Positions 54,709 through 63,549 of a DNA stretch of 64,000 bases are shown here, piece after piece. Positions within the stretch are counted from its first letter, which is position 1. Every line of letters begins with the position of its first letter. Position numbers and translations under genes: made by a program. The DNA is from Deltaproteobacteria bacterium (GTDB lineage Bacteria; Desulfobacterota; Desulfuromonadia; Desulfuromonadales; BM103): NCBI GenBank assembly GCA_024636155.1, contig JAGXHM010000135.1, positions 1 to 64,000 of the forward strand, written 5' to 3'. The notes beneath the pieces are model-generated. The model was not told where the DNA came from. It did no database searches and saw nothing but the letters and a program-made list of their open reading frames with translations.

Positions 54709-56146
54709 ATCAATGAATCAAAAGCTCAGGATACAACGAGGTGCTGGCTTCTGGTCCAGGCTTCAATTGCTCGTTGTCACATTAATGTTAGCTGGATGTA
54801 TGACCGTGGGTCCTGACTACCAACCGGTCGAGCTCGTAGCACCAGAGGCATGGCACACCGAACTCCAGGGAGGTCTCACGGCTGGTCCGATAAATCCGAC
54901 AACATTGGCTCGCTGGTGGGATGTATTGCAAGACCCGCAGCTCTCAAAGCTCGAGGAACGAGCCGTCAAGGGGAATCTGGAGCTGAAAGAGGCCCAGGCA
55001 AGAGTTCATGAAGCTCGAGCCATGCGCGGCATCAGTCATGCCGAACTTTTTCCAACCCTGAATGCAGGTGCAGCTATGAGCAAATCTCGTAGCAGTGAAA
55101 GCGGCGGAACGGGGAATGAGCTGGATCAATATGCTGCCGGATTTGACGCTGGCTGGGAAGTGGATATTTTCGGTGGCGTGCGGCGCTCAGTGGAAGCCGC
55201 CCAGGCAAATCTTGAAGCGACTCAGGAAAACCTGAACGGTGTTCTGGTAAGCCTGCTGGCCGAAGTGGCCCTGAACTATGCAGAAGTGCGGACCTATCAA
55301 GCCCGGCTGCAAACCACCGAAGCCAACATTGAGGCGCTGCGAGAGAGCTATGACATAAATTTATCCCGTCATCAGGCCGGACTTATATCCGAACTGTCTG
55401 TGCAGGAATCGATACGTATTCTGGAAAGTGCCAGAGCCACAATCCCGACTCTGGAGGCAGGACTGGACGCTACGAAGAATCGTCTGGCGGTGTTGCTGGG
55501 AGAATCTCCCGGCACTCTTCACGAGGAACTTGCCGAGAGGATGCCGGTACCTGAGTTGCCGACAACTCTGGTGGTTGGGATCCCGGCAGAGACTCTACGT
55601 CACCGGCCGGATATCCGCCAAGCCGAACGCGACCTCGCGGCCCAGACCGCGCGCATCGGCGTAGCAACGGCAGATCTCTATCCTAAATTTCACCTGTTCG
55701 GTACTCTCGGCATTGAATCAATCTCTGCTGGAGATTTATTCCAATCGTCCAGTCGGGTCTGGGGTGTTGGCCCGAGTGCTAATTGGAGAATTTTTGACGG
55801 TGGTGCTATCCGTCAGAATATCCAGGTACATAATGCACGACAAGAACAGGCGCTGGTCAACTACGAAGCGACCCTGCTCCGGGCTCAGGAAGAGGTTGAA
55901 AATGCTTTAGTCAGCTACGCAAAAGAACAACTTAAACGGGAAGCGATTGGCAGGGCCTCAAACGCTGCCGAACGTGCAGAACTGCTGGCGAAAGACCGAT
56001 ACCAGGCAGGCTTGGTGAATTACAACAACGTCCTTGACGCCCAACGTGCACTCCTGCTCTTGCAGGACCAACGTGTCCAGAGCAACGGTGCCGTAACTGC
56101 CAATCTCGTGCGACTTTACAAAGCATTTGGCGGCGGGTGGGAGTAA
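54701..56146 (+). CDS. Outer-membrane efflux lipoprotein (OprM/NodT type)
   Basis: A 481-residue TolC-like channel protein. The start at 54701 gives a signal peptide with lipobox LMLAGC; after it, VGPDYQPVELVAPEAW is typical of NodT/OprM proteins. Two homologous repeats follow, with AGFDAGWEVDIFGGVRRSVEAAQA and the second-half RHRPDIRQAERDLAAQTARIGVA-type motif (LRHRPDIRQAERDLAA). It completes a tripartite pump with the two genes upstream. Confidence 0.93.
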   Translation: MNKSMNQKLRIQRGAGFWSRLQLLVVTLMLAGCMTVGPDYQPVELVAPEAWHTELQGGLTAGPINPTTLARWWDVLQDPQLSKLEERAVKGNLELKEAQARVHEARAMRGISHAELFPTLNAGAAMSKSRSSESGGTGNELDQYAAGFDAGWEVDIFGGVRRSVEAAQANLEATQENLNGVLVSLLAEVALNYAEVRTYQARLQTTEANIEALRESYDINLSRHQAGLISELSVQESIRILESARATIPTLEAGLDATKNRLAVLLGESPGTLHEELAERMPVPELPTTLVVGIPAETLRHRPDIRQAERDLAAQTARIGVATADLYPKFHLFGTLGIESISAGDLFQSSSRVWGVGPSANWRIFDGGAIRQNIQVHNARQEQALVNYEATLLRAQEEVENALVSYAKEQLKREAIGRASNAAERAELLAKDRYQAGLVNYNNVLDAQRALLLLQDQRVQSNGAVTANLVRLYKAFGGGWE

Positions 56147-56156
56147 GGGCCCGTCT

Positions 56157-56771
56157 TCAACCCATACGCAATTTGAGAAAGCTCGCCAGGTCAGGGCATT
56201 TCATGTACTCGTTATGCTCGCGCTCAAATCCGATCGTGGATTGTGGCTTCGGGCCATAGTCATGCCCCGGGAAGACTTTTGTCTCAGGCGGATAAGCAGC
56301 CAAACGCAACAAGCTATGGTACATAGCTTCCGGATCACTACCGGGGAAATCAGCTCGTCCACACCGCGTCACAAAAAGTATGTCACCAGTAATCAGTGCG
56401 CCAGGGGGATTAAAAACCAAACCTCCGGGGGTATGTCCAGGCGTATGCAGAACGTCAATCGTGATTGAACCAATCTGCAACTGACTGCCCTCGCTCAAGG
56501 CGATCTCCGCTCCCGGAACGTCAACAAGACTGGCTGCAAGCTTCGCTCCGGTCACCTTGAGGACTTCACCATTGCCAGCAATGTGATCACCATGCCCATG
56601 CGTATTGGCCAACACTTCCAGTGTCAGCTCGCGATCTCGAACAACGCTTAACAGGCTCTCCGGCGAGATGCCAGGGTCGACACCGAGGGCCTTGCCGGTT
56701 TGCGGGCATATCACCAGATAGGAGAAATTATCAGCTCCGGCAACCGGGATTTGAATGATTTCCGGAATCAT
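56157..56771 (-). CDS. Metallo-beta-lactamase fold hydrolase (glyoxalase II/ETHE1-like)
   Basis: A 204-residue enzyme with the zinc motif THGHGDHIAG, then HTPGHTPGGLVF, TGDILFVTRCGRADFPGSDP and FPGHDYGPKP. The GDxLFxxxCGRxDF block is characteristic of ETHE1-like persulfide dioxygenases and related glyoxalase II proteins, so a role in thiol/persulfide metabolism is possible. The start at 56771 overlaps the stop of the small gene upstream (ATGA), implying coupling. Confidence 0.85.
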   Translation of the reverse strand: MIPEIIQIPVAGADNFSYLVICPQTGKALGVDPGISPESLLSVVRDRELTLEVLANTHGHGDHIAGNGEVLKVTGAKLAASLVDVPGAEIALSEGSQLQIGSITIDVLHTPGHTPGGLVFNPPGALITGDILFVTRCGRADFPGSDPEAMYHSLLRLAAYPPETKVFPGHDYGPKPQSTIGFEREHNEYMKCPDLASFLKLRMG

Positions 56772-56992
56772 GCCAGCCACGGCTCAACCGGGAAAGGCTT
56801 ATTACCCATCTTGCGAATCTCACCGTCAACGATCTTGAAAAGATCTCCGGTTTCTTTGACATGCCACTCGTCTCCCTCTTCAGGAGGAAGTGGGAATTCG
56901 CGAGTACCAAGATAAACATCTTCATTACCAAGCATCGCCCACCAGTCGAGAGAGCCGGTCTGCCAAACTTTGGTTTTCAGGTTGAACGCCAT
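56768..56992 (-). CDS. Small hypothetical protein coupled to the hydrolase
   Basis: A 74-residue soluble protein (MAFNLKTKVWQTGSLDWWAMLGNEDVYLGTREFPLPPEEGDEWHV in pattern), tryptophan-rich and acidic, with no cysteine and no membrane segment. AAGGAG lies before the ATG. The family is not recognised; similar short proteins seem to occur in related bacteria. Its stop overlaps the start of the metallo-beta-lactamase gene, so the two are co-translated and may act together. Confidence 0.65.
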   Translation of the reverse strand: MAFNLKTKVWQTGSLDWWAMLGNEDVYLGTREFPLPPEEGDEWHVKETGDLFKIVDGEIRKMGNKPFPVEPWLA

Positions 56993-57127
56993 ATAAGAAT
57001 CTCCTTAGTTAACCTTAGCCATTTACAGTCCACAGAAAGACTGTCTCGCGTCATTATCGCCTCGCACTCCACCTATGGCAAGCCCTGACAGGATTAGAAG
57101 ATCTGCCAGGAAAAATTAGACAGGCTG

Positions 57128-57523
57128 CTAGTCGTTCAGCGGATCCTCCCCCGTCTGCCACGAAGGCAACACCCGATCACTCAACTGGAAATCCGGGCCA
57201 TCATGCTCGGTATAGATGATATAGATATGCTCTTTTGGCAACCCCCAGCGCACCCCAACTTCTTCCATGATCGCCAATGCCAGACAACGTTTCTGGTCCG
57301 CGGTGCGTCCCAATCGAATGTCCGCATTGAGGAACGCAATCTGGCCGTCGGCCCCAGCGCGACCAAAGACCAGGTCATCATGTTGATAACAGCGAAAAGT
57401 AATACCGATATGATCCGTACCAGTGCTCATGATCGAAGCAAAATGATCTCTAACGGCATCGGCGAGAGCGGCTTTCTCTTCTCGTTTCGGGGTAAAATTG
57501 AGTTCAAACTGAAGATGTGGCAT
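57128..57523 (-). CDS. Tautomerase-superfamily protein
   Basis: A 131-residue protein whose start at 57523 gives MPHLQFELNFTPKREEK, placing the proline next to the initiator methionine, as needed for the catalytic N-terminal Pro of this superfamily; GGAGG lies just upstream. The ORF-track start four codons earlier would bury it. Middle and C-terminal sequence (RTADQKRCLALAIMEEVGVRWGLPKEHIYIIYTEHDGPDF) fits MIF/CHMI-type isomerases. Substrate unknown. Confidence 0.75.
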   Translation of the reverse strand: MPHLQFELNFTPKREEKAALADAVRDHFASIMSTGTDHIGITFRCYQHDDLVFGRAGADGQIAFLNADIRLGRTADQKRCLALAIMEEVGVRWGLPKEHIYIIYTEHDGPDFQLSDRVLPSWQTGEDPLND

Positions 57524-57589
57524 TGATTCCTCCATTGCTTATATTTTAATGATAAGCATAGCAGAGCAGAGCGGATCGGCAATCGGCGG

Positions 57590-57618
57590 TTGTGGCAAGA
57601 AACCTTTCCACCTATAAT
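57590..57618 (+). promoter_or_regulatory. Candidate dapF promoter
   Basis: Perfect -10 TATAAT (57613-57618) with a weak -35 TTGTGG 17 bases upstream. The long palindrome at 57638 would fall near the start of the transcript. Confidence 0.6.
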
Positions 57619-57637
57619 GATTGTTCGTAGCTGTCTA

Positions 57638-57673
57638 GGAGACAGTTGGACTTAATCAAGTCCAACTGTCTCC
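57638..57673. repeat. Perfect palindrome in the dapF leader
   Basis: Arms GGAGACAGTTGGACTT and its exact complement, 16 bp, separated by AATC. It lies 30 bases before the dapF start and 20 after the -10 box. No T-run follows. The form (16-17-bp perfect stem, four-base loop) is like the palindrome at 19857. Confidence 0.85.
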
Positions 57674-57703
57674 GAGCGGTAGAACCCCACCATGAGGACG
57701 ACC

Positions 57704-58543
57704 ATGAAATTTGTCAAAATGCATGGAGCAGGCAATGATTACATCTATGTCGACTGTTTCAGGCAAACAATCGACGATCCGGAGAATTTGGCGCGTGAAG
57801 TCAGTGACCGGAATTTTGGTATCGGTGGTGATGGGTTGATCCTGATTGAGCCGTCAAAAGTAGCCGATGTAAAAATGCGCATGTTCAACGCCGACGGCAG
57901 TGAAGGCGAGATGTGCGGTAACGGTGTGCGCTGCGTTGCCAAATATGCCTTTGACCACGGCCTGGTGGATCGCACCGAGATTACCATCGAAACCGGTGCG
58001 GGCGTGCTGCCACTAACGATGTACCCCAATGCGCGGGAACATATCGACAAGGTCAGGGTCAATATGGGCCGGCCACGATTGACGCGCGCCGATCTGCCAA
58101 TGACCGGGGCTGCCGATGAGCAAGTGATTAATATGGACCTTGAAGTGCTCGACCGCACCTTCCAGATCACCTGCGTTTCCATGGGCAACCCACACTGTGT
58201 CATCTTTGTCGATGACGTCGTCGACTTTCCCGTCAAGCGCTACGGCTATGCGATTGAAAACCACGAGCTCTTTCCACGCCGTATCAACGTCGAGTTTGTC
58301 GAAGTCATTTCGCCAAACGAAGTCCGCCAGCGCACCTGGGAGCGCGGTGCTGGTGAAACCCTGGCCTGCGGCACAGGCTCCTCGGCGGTCACAGTTGCTG
58401 GCGTGCTGACCGGTCGGACCGAAGGCAAGCTTCTCAACCATCTGACCGGTGGCGATCTGGAAATGGAGTGGGATGGTAAGAACGCCGTATTTATGACTGG
58501 CCCGGCGGTGGAAGTTTTTAGTGGGGAATATATTCCCCGCTGA
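57704..58543 (+). CDS. dapF: Diaminopimelate epimerase DapF
   Basis: A 279-residue cytoplasmic enzyme converting LL- to meso-diaminopimelate for lysine and peptidoglycan. The two catalytic cysteines are in MCGNGVRC and LACGTGSSA; the start [17 protein letters not shown] is typical, so the ATG at 57704 (with AGGA) is preferred over 57692. The last codons form a palindrome (GGGGAATATATTCCCC). Confidence 0.96.
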   Translation: MKFVKMHGAGNDYIYVDCFRQTIDDPENLAREVSDRNFGIGGDGLILIEPSKVADVKMRMFNADGSEGEMCGNGVRCVAKYAFDHGLVDRTEITIETGAGVLPLTMYPNAREHIDKVRVNMGRPRLTRADLPMTGAADEQVINMDLEVLDRTFQITCVSMGNPHCVIFVDDVVDFPVKRYGYAIENHELFPRRINVEFVEVISPNEVRQRTWERGAGETLACGTGSSAVTVAGVLTGRTEGKLLNHLTGGDLEMEWDGKNAVFMTGPAVEVFSGEYIPR

Positions 58544-58655
58544 GACATTGATCGACCAAACCTCAACCTTTAACGCCCGTTCGCTGCGCTCACTCAAGAC
58601 ACAAAGAGAGAACAAAGACGCAAAAAACCTCTCTCCATTTTGGGCTTAAAACAAA

Positions 58656-58774
58656 AATGTAACTATACGCAAAGCATGTGGGCTGCTGCTGTTGCCAGCG
58701 GGAAGTTAAGTGACAACGTTGGACGCTGGCAACAGCAGCAGACCGCATGCCTTCACTACTTTGCGTTACGCATT
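58656..58774. repeat. 119-bp imperfect palindrome
   Basis: Nested inverted arms: ACGCAAAG (58667) with CTTTGCGT (58759), and the perfect 18-bp CTGCTGCTGTTGCCAGCG (58683) with its complement at 58724-58741, plus AATG...CATT at the edges. The centre is 23 bases. It has no ORF and lies between dapF and the HAD gene. Possibly a small mobile palindromic element or a structured RNA. Confidence 0.8.
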
Positions 58775-58808
58775 TATTCTTGTCACTTATTAACAGTGGA
58801 AACTATTC

Positions 58809-59447
58809 ATGGATGTCCTCATCTTCGATCTCGACAACACGCTCTACTCTGCAGAAAAACAGCTTTTCAATCTTATCGATGTCCGCATCAACCGCTACAT
58901 GACTGAGATTGTCGGTATCCCGGCACCCCAGGTTGATGTCTTGCGACGCGACTATTGGCGGCTGTACGGCGTCACCTTACAGGGTCTGATCCGCCATCAC
59001 GCTGTCGATCCTGAGGATTACCTGCTTTACGTCCACGATATCGATGTCCCCTCGCGACTCACTCCCGACCTGGTTCTACGCAAGGTTCTGGAAAACTTGC
59101 CACAACGTAAAGCTGTCTTCACGAATGGTTCAACCTGTCATGCGGCACGGGTGCTTTCGGCGCTGGGCATCGAAGACATGTTTGAGAAGGTCTACGATAT
59201 CCGCATCGCCGCTTACCAGCCAAAGCCTTATCCAGAGCCTTACCACGCAGTGCTTGCCGAATTGGACACGGTGGCAGAGCGCTGCATCATGATCGAAGAT
59301 TCACGTGACAACCTGCAGACGGCCAAGAAGCTCGGCATGGGCACCATTCTGGTTGGCGAAGGAAAGACACCTGACTTTGTCGACGTCCATCTTGATAATG
59401 CTCGACAGGTTGACGTCGGTTTGAGCTTCTGGGCAGAAGCGTCATGA
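58809..59447 (+). CDS. HAD-family pyrimidine 5'-nucleotidase-like hydrolase
   Basis: A 212-residue phosphatase. HAD motif I FDLDNTLYS, motif II FTNGS, Lys in YQPKPYPEPY and motif III IEDSRDN are all present. The cap (residues ~15-80) has the LRRDYWRLYGVTLQGL pattern of the pyrimidine 5'-nucleotidase/SDT1 group. It overlaps nfo by four bases. Confidence 0.88.
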   Translation: MDVLIFDLDNTLYSAEKQLFNLIDVRINRYMTEIVGIPAPQVDVLRRDYWRLYGVTLQGLIRHHAVDPEDYLLYVHDIDVPSRLTPDLVLRKVLENLPQRKAVFTNGSTCHAARVLSALGIEDMFEKVYDIRIAAYQPKPYPEPYHAVLAELDTVAERCIMIEDSRDNLQTAKKLGMGTILVGEGKTPDFVDVHLDNARQVDVGLSFWAEAS

Positions 59448-60301
59448 AACGCTTACTGGGTGCACATGTCTCCGTAGCCGGAGGCCTCGACAATGCCTTT
59501 GCGCGCGGCATCGAGAGTGGCTGTACGGCCTTGCAGATTTTCACCAAAAACGCCAATCGCTGGCAGGTCAAGCCGATTTCAGCTGAAGAGGCTTCAGCGT
59601 TTCGTCAGGCCTGGAAGCAGAGCGGCATCGGCCCGGTCATGGCGCACGATGCCTACCTGATCAATCTGGCCTCCCCGAAAGATGATGTCTGGGAAAAGTC
59701 TAAAGCTGCTCTGCGCGACGAACTGATGCGCTGCGCGCAGCTCGGTGTCACCGATCTGGTCATGCATCCAGGCGCACATCTGGGAAGCGGTGTAGAAACC
59801 GGACTGCAGCGCATCCGCACAGCCTTTCGCGAACTGCTGCCAGACACGCCACCAGAAGTTCGCCTGCTGATGGAAAACACTGCCGGACAGGGCAGCTACC
59901 TCGGTGGCGACTTTGCCCATTTTGCTGCACTGCTGGAAGGGTTTGACGAAAAACGGTTCGGTATCTGTTTCGACACTTGCCATGCTCATGCCGCCGGACA
60001 CGACCTCTCCACTGCTGAGAGCTACGCACGCGTCATGACCGAATTCGACCGCTTAGTAGGGCTTGATCAGATCAAAGCTTTCCACTTAAACGACTCGCTG
60101 AAACCGTGTGCCAGCTACGTTGATCGCCACGCTCACATCGGTCAAGGCACTATCGGTCGCACCGGCTTTGCCTGCCTGATGCAGGACCAGCGTTTCTTTC
60201 AGATTCCCATGGTTCTGGAAACTCCCAAAGGGGAGCAGGACGAGATGGACCTTATCAACCTGGCACTACTACGGGAACTGGCCGCAGGAACAGCATCATG
60301 A
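59444..60301 (+). CDS. nfo: Endonuclease IV (AP endonuclease)
   Basis: A 285-residue zinc-dependent apurinic/apyrimidinic endonuclease of base-excision repair. Motifs are [49 protein letters not shown] and DRHAHIGQG, all carrying zinc ligands. The gene overlaps both neighbours by four bases, implying one transcript with dtd and yjgA. Confidence 0.96.
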   Translation: MKRLLGAHVSVAGGLDNAFARGIESGCTALQIFTKNANRWQVKPISAEEASAFRQAWKQSGIGPVMAHDAYLINLASPKDDVWEKSKAALRDELMRCAQLGVTDLVMHPGAHLGSGVETGLQRIRTAFRELLPDTPPEVRLLMENTAGQGSYLGGDFAHFAALLEGFDEKRFGICFDTCHAHAAGHDLSTAESYARVMTEFDRLVGLDQIKAFHLNDSLKPCASYVDRHAHIGQGTIGRTGFACLMQDQRFFQIPMVLETPKGEQDEMDLINLALLRELAAGTAS

Positions 60302-60747
60302 GAGCAGTCATCCAACGAGTCAGCAAGGCCTCTGTCAATATTGCGGGAGAGCCAGTCGGTGCCATCGGCCAGGGTCTGATGGTACTACTCGGTGTAGCAC
60401 AAGGCGACACCGCGAAGGATGCCTTTTACCTCGCCGACAAAACGGCCGGGCTGCGCATTTTTGAAGATGACGATGGCAAGATGAATCGTTCGGTCGAAGA
60501 TATTGACGGCGGCATTCTGGTGGTTTCCCAGTTCACCCTGCTCGGCGATTGCCGCAAGGGACGTCGACCTGGCTTTACCGACGCCGCTCCACCAGAACTC
60601 GCTGACACCCTTTACGAAGAATATGTCGATGCCCTGCGCAATCAGGGGATCACAGTCGCCACCGGAGTCTTCAGAGCCAACATGCAAGTGGCTTTGATCA
60701 ATGACGGCCCGGTCACCATAATGCTCGACAGCCGAAAGCAATTCTGA
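60298..60747 (+). CDS. dtd: D-aminoacyl-tRNA deacylase
   Basis: A 149-residue proofreading enzyme that frees tRNAs from D-amino acids. [13 protein letters not shown] is the usual N-terminus; the [17 protein letters not shown] and NDGPVTIML motifs form the active site. Overlaps nfo by four bases and yjgA by one. Confidence 0.96.
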   Translation: MRAVIQRVSKASVNIAGEPVGAIGQGLMVLLGVAQGDTAKDAFYLADKTAGLRIFEDDDGKMNRSVEDIDGGILVVSQFTLLGDCRKGRRPGFTDAAPPELADTLYEEYVDALRNQGITVATGVFRANMQVALINDGPVTIMLDSRKQF

Positions 60748-61262
60748 TGCAAAATAATGAAGAAGAATACCGCACCCTGGGTCGCGGTCGCAGCATCAAA
60801 AAACGCGCAGCGCAGGCCGTGGAAGAGTTGGCTCAACGATTGGCAGGGCTTTCCGATGCGGAACTCGCCAAGCTGCCGAAAGACCCGGACATTACCAAAG
60901 AGATTCAGCTGGCCCGCAACACCCGCGGTGGCAGCTCTCGTAAACGTCAGATCAAACATCTGGCAGGAGTACTGCGTGGTCATGATGAAGAGCGCGAAGC
61001 CATCGAAATCGCACTCAACGGACAAGCTGTCATCCAACGTCAGGAAGTGCTGGCTTTCCATCATCTGGAAGAGCTGCGCGATAGACTCTGTGCCAAGGAA
61101 AGCTGCGAGGCAGCATTAGCAGAAGTCCGCACCACCTACCCACAACTCGACCTCGGCAAACTCGCTCGACTGGCCGGTTCGGTTCAAGACCATAGCGACA
61201 AGAGGGCGGCCCGGGAGATTTTTCGTCATCTGCGCAAAGCTGAAGAAGCAAGTGACGTGTAA
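60747..61262 (+). CDS. yjgA: Ribosome-associated YjgA/DarP (DUF615) protein
   Basis: A 171-residue helical protein of the YjgA/DarP family (GRSIKKRAAQAVEELAQRL; RKRQIKHLAGVLR; then a C-terminal FRHLRKAEE), which binds late 50S ribosome intermediates. Its one-base overlap with dtd (TGATG) indicates coupling. A strong terminator follows. Confidence 0.9.
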   Translation: MQNNEEEYRTLGRGRSIKKRAAQAVEELAQRLAGLSDAELAKLPKDPDITKEIQLARNTRGGSSRKRQIKHLAGVLRGHDEEREAIEIALNGQAVIQRQEVLAFHHLEELRDRLCAKESCEAALAEVRTTYPQLDLGKLARLAGSVQDHSDKRAAREIFRHLRKAEEASDV

Positions 61263-61286
61263 GATAAATCTCTGGCTTTAAGTATT

Positions 61287-61329
61287 AAACAGAAAAAGGC
61301 CCGGCAAAGAGCCAAGCCTTTTTCTGTTT
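61287..61329. terminator. Bidirectional terminator between yjgA and trxA
   Basis: A perfect 14-bp stem AAACAGAAAAAGGC / GCCTTTTTCTGTTT with an inner GGC/GCC pair. Its A- and T-rich bases serve as the T-run on either strand for the convergent yjgA (+) and trxA (-) genes. Confidence 0.85.
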
Positions 61330-61350
61330 TCGACGCAAAGAAAGCGTATC

Positions 61351-61680
61351 TTACAGCGCCTTCTTCAACAAACCTTCCAATTGGCTCTTCGGTACTGCAC
61401 CAACGACCTGATCAAAAACTTTACCGTCCTTGAAAAGAATCAGAGTCGGAATACCGCGGACGCCAAACTGGCTCGGAGTGGCGGGGTTCTCATCAACATT
61501 CAATTTGCAGATTTTGACCTGACCGTCAAACTCGTCTGCCAACTGGTCTATAAGTGGGCCGATCGCCTTGCACGGCGCACACCACGTCGCCCAAAAATCG
61601 ACAAGCACGGGAACTGAGGATTGGTTAACTTCACTCTCAAAAGAAACATCCGTCACCTGGACGACTTTATCATTAGCCAT
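61351..61680 (-). CDS. trxA: Thioredoxin TrxA
   Basis: A 109-residue thioredoxin with active site WCAPC (Ala where E. coli has Gly) in FWATWCAPCKAIGP, and the cis-proline in VRGIPTLILF. The start at 61680 (MANDKVVQVTD) follows GGAGAG; the ORF-track start adds 16 unrelated residues. Confidence 0.95.
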   Translation of the reverse strand: MANDKVVQVTDVSFESEVNQSSVPVLVDFWATWCAPCKAIGPLIDQLADEFDGQVKICKLNVDENPATPSQFGVRGIPTLILFKDGKVFDQVVGAVPKSQLEGLLKKAL

Positions 61681-61848
61681 AAGACACTCTCCTTTGAATT
61701 GGATCTTCAGCAAACATTCGAGTTTCATAATAATCCACCCACATAAAAAATCAAGGAATTATCCATCCAAAGCTCAGGAAAAGCACCAACTCTTGACAGT
61801 TCCAACCTTGCCACCTAAGATGAGCCCAAATCATCTAACGAGGAAAGC

Positions 61849-62424
61849 ATGACTCAGGATAAAATCAGTGTAGCGGTTGCGCAACAGATCTCCTTACTAG
61901 ACCCCTTCATGCTCACCCAAAAGCCACTATTAAACAGTCTGGCAGAGCACCTGGTGACAACCTTTCATCAAGGCGGTCGACTTTTTCTGATTGGTAGCGG
62001 TCCTTTCGGCGCGATTGCTGGCCTGGTTGGGCAGACATTTCTCCACCGACAGACTCTGGAACGCCCGGCTCTGCCTGCGATTGCTCTGACCAACGACGCA
62101 GGCCTGGCAACTTTCCTGGCAAGCGACGAGCAGGGCAGTCAACTCTTCAGCCGCCAGTTACGCGCTCTGGCTACCGATCAGGACACTGTCCTGGTATTCG
62201 CTGGCACTAACCTTACTCCGACAGACCGCGAAGCTCTCGACACAGCCAGGCAACTGGGCTGCCGCGCCATCTTGATTGCCAGTGAGCAGGCAGAGCTAGC
62301 CGACACCCGGACTGACATCTGCTTGTCTCTACCCAGCGACTCTTTGCCCCGCCTACTGGAAAGCACTCTTTTTATCGGCAACCTCCTCTGCACCCTGGTT
62401 GAGGGCGAGCTTTTCGGCATTTAA
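61849..62424 (+). CDS. SIS-domain protein (phosphoheptose isomerase-like)
   Basis: A 191-residue soluble protein of the sugar isomerase fold: LIGSGPFGAIAG is the phosphosugar loop, ALTNDAGLATFLASDEQG and QDTVLVFAGTN follow as in GmhA-type proteins. The usual GmhA catalytic histidine/glutamate pattern is not obvious, so it may be a regulator-type SIS protein. It is divergent from trxA. Confidence 0.8.
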   Translation: MTQDKISVAVAQQISLLDPFMLTQKPLLNSLAEHLVTTFHQGGRLFLIGSGPFGAIAGLVGQTFLHRQTLERPALPAIALTNDAGLATFLASDEQGSQLFSRQLRALATDQDTVLVFAGTNLTPTDREALDTARQLGCRAILIASEQAELADTRTDICLSLPSDSLPRLLESTLFIGNLLCTLVEGELFGI

Positions 62425-62467
62425 CACTACCGTGAATAACTGTCCGATTATCTTTGACCTAGAAAAA

Positions 62468-62504
62468 TGTCCGCAATCGGCATTGGCAATGTCGATTGCG
62501 GACA
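62468..62504. repeat. 12-bp perfect inverted repeat
   Basis: Arms TGTCCGCAATCG and CGATTGCGGACA, separated by 13 bases, 44 bases after the SIS gene stop. Could be the transcript end, but no T-run follows. Confidence 0.7.
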
Positions 62505-62688
62505 AGAGAATTGACAGATAAGTGTGAAAAAACGTATTCTCAAAGGGTTTTAGATAAGAACTTGGAAGCGGGTCTGGCGGAACATGTTACTGCTGGCCAT
62601 ACGACTTTAGTCAACACTTTGCTGACCCGGACTCTTGGCGAGATGAGCGCGTTTGAGAATTCAGGGCTGCTCAACGAGATGTTTCACC
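62505..62688. other. Spacer with degenerate coding-like stretch before ccsB
   Basis: The plus frame gives a 60-residue helical stretch (NLEAGLAEHVTAGHTTLV) that loosely resembles the linker before the Fis-type helix-turn-helix of sigma-54 regulators. It may be a gene relic or an accident. The ccsB ribosome site is in its end. Confidence 0.3.
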
Positions 62689-63525
62689 ATGACGACCAAT
62701 CTCCTGCTGTTTAAAATCACCCTGCTGGTCTATTTTGTAACCACCATTCTCTATCTGGTCGGTGTGATTGCACGCAAAGACGACTTCCGTCAGAACGCCG
62801 TCTACCTGTTGATTGCCGGCTTTATCCTGCACTGCATCACCCTGGCCGTTCGCTGGTTCAGCACCGGCGCGATGCCAGTTGCCAGCCTTCATGAATCCTT
62901 ATCGTTTTTCGCCTGGGCGCTGATTGGCACTTACCTGCTCTTTTACCTGCGCTATCGAACCGTCATGCTTGGTGCCTTTATCACGCCTCTGGCGCTGGTC
63001 CTGATGATTATCGGTACTTCAACATCCGCGCAGGCCCCGGCACTCAACCCGATGCTCGATAGCTGGTGGTTCCCGGTGCATGTCACTCTGGCCTTCCTCG
63101 GTCATGCGGTCTTTGCCATCGCGGCGGCGGCTGGCATCATGTACCTGCTGCAAGAGCGCATGCTCAAGAGCAAGAAGTTTTCCGGACTTTTCTATCGTCT
63201 GCCATCCCTCGACACCCTCGACAGTATGAATTACAAGTGCTTGACCTTTGGTTTCCCATTGATGACCATGGGCATCATCTCCGGTGCCATCTGGGCCAAT
63301 TCGGCCTGGGGCGGCTACTGGCGCTGGGATCCCAAGGAAACCTGGGCTTTAATCACCTGGTTTCTCTATGCCGCTCTTCTGCATGGTCGGCTCACGATCG
63401 GCTGGCGCGGACGCCGCGCGGCGATCTTTGCCATCATCGGCTTCTGCTTTCTGCTCTTCACATTCTTTGGCGTTAACCTGTTCCTCTCCGGGGAACATAG
63501 CTTCCGTAACTTTACGGGGCAGTAA
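62689..63525 (+). CDS. ccsB: Cytochrome c biogenesis protein CcsB/ResC-like (CcsA family)
   Basis: A 278-residue polytopic membrane protein of the haem-handling family. The tryptophan-rich WGGYWRWDPKETWALITW motif is intact, with haem-ligand histidines in the flanking helices (VTLAFLGHAVFA, ALLHGRLTIGWRGRRAA). The ATG at 62689 (MTTNLLLFKITLLVYF) gives the family length. It precedes hemA, an arrangement usual in Geobacter-like genomes. Confidence 0.9.
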   Translation: MTTNLLLFKITLLVYFVTTILYLVGVIARKDDFRQNAVYLLIAGFILHCITLAVRWFSTGAMPVASLHESLSFFAWALIGTYLLFYLRYRTVMLGAFITPLALVLMIIGTSTSAQAPALNPMLDSWWFPVHVTLAFLGHAVFAIAAAAGIMYLLQERMLKSKKFSGLFYRLPSLDTLDSMNYKCLTFGFPLMTMGIISGAIWANSAWGGYWRWDPKETWALITWFLYAALLHGRLTIGWRGRRAAIFAIIGFCFLLFTFFGVNLFLSGEHSFRNFTGQ

Positions 63526-63549
63526 CCGGACAGAGGAGAGGAGCACGCC

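Noticed and set aside
58640-58906. 88-residue ORF across the large palindrome
   Set aside because: Non-conserved reading through an inverted repeat and into the HAD gene in another frame.
62496-62714. 72-residue ORF before ccsB
   Set aside because: Only a vague similarity to regulator linkers, overlaps the ccsB start; kept as a low-confidence note, not a gene.
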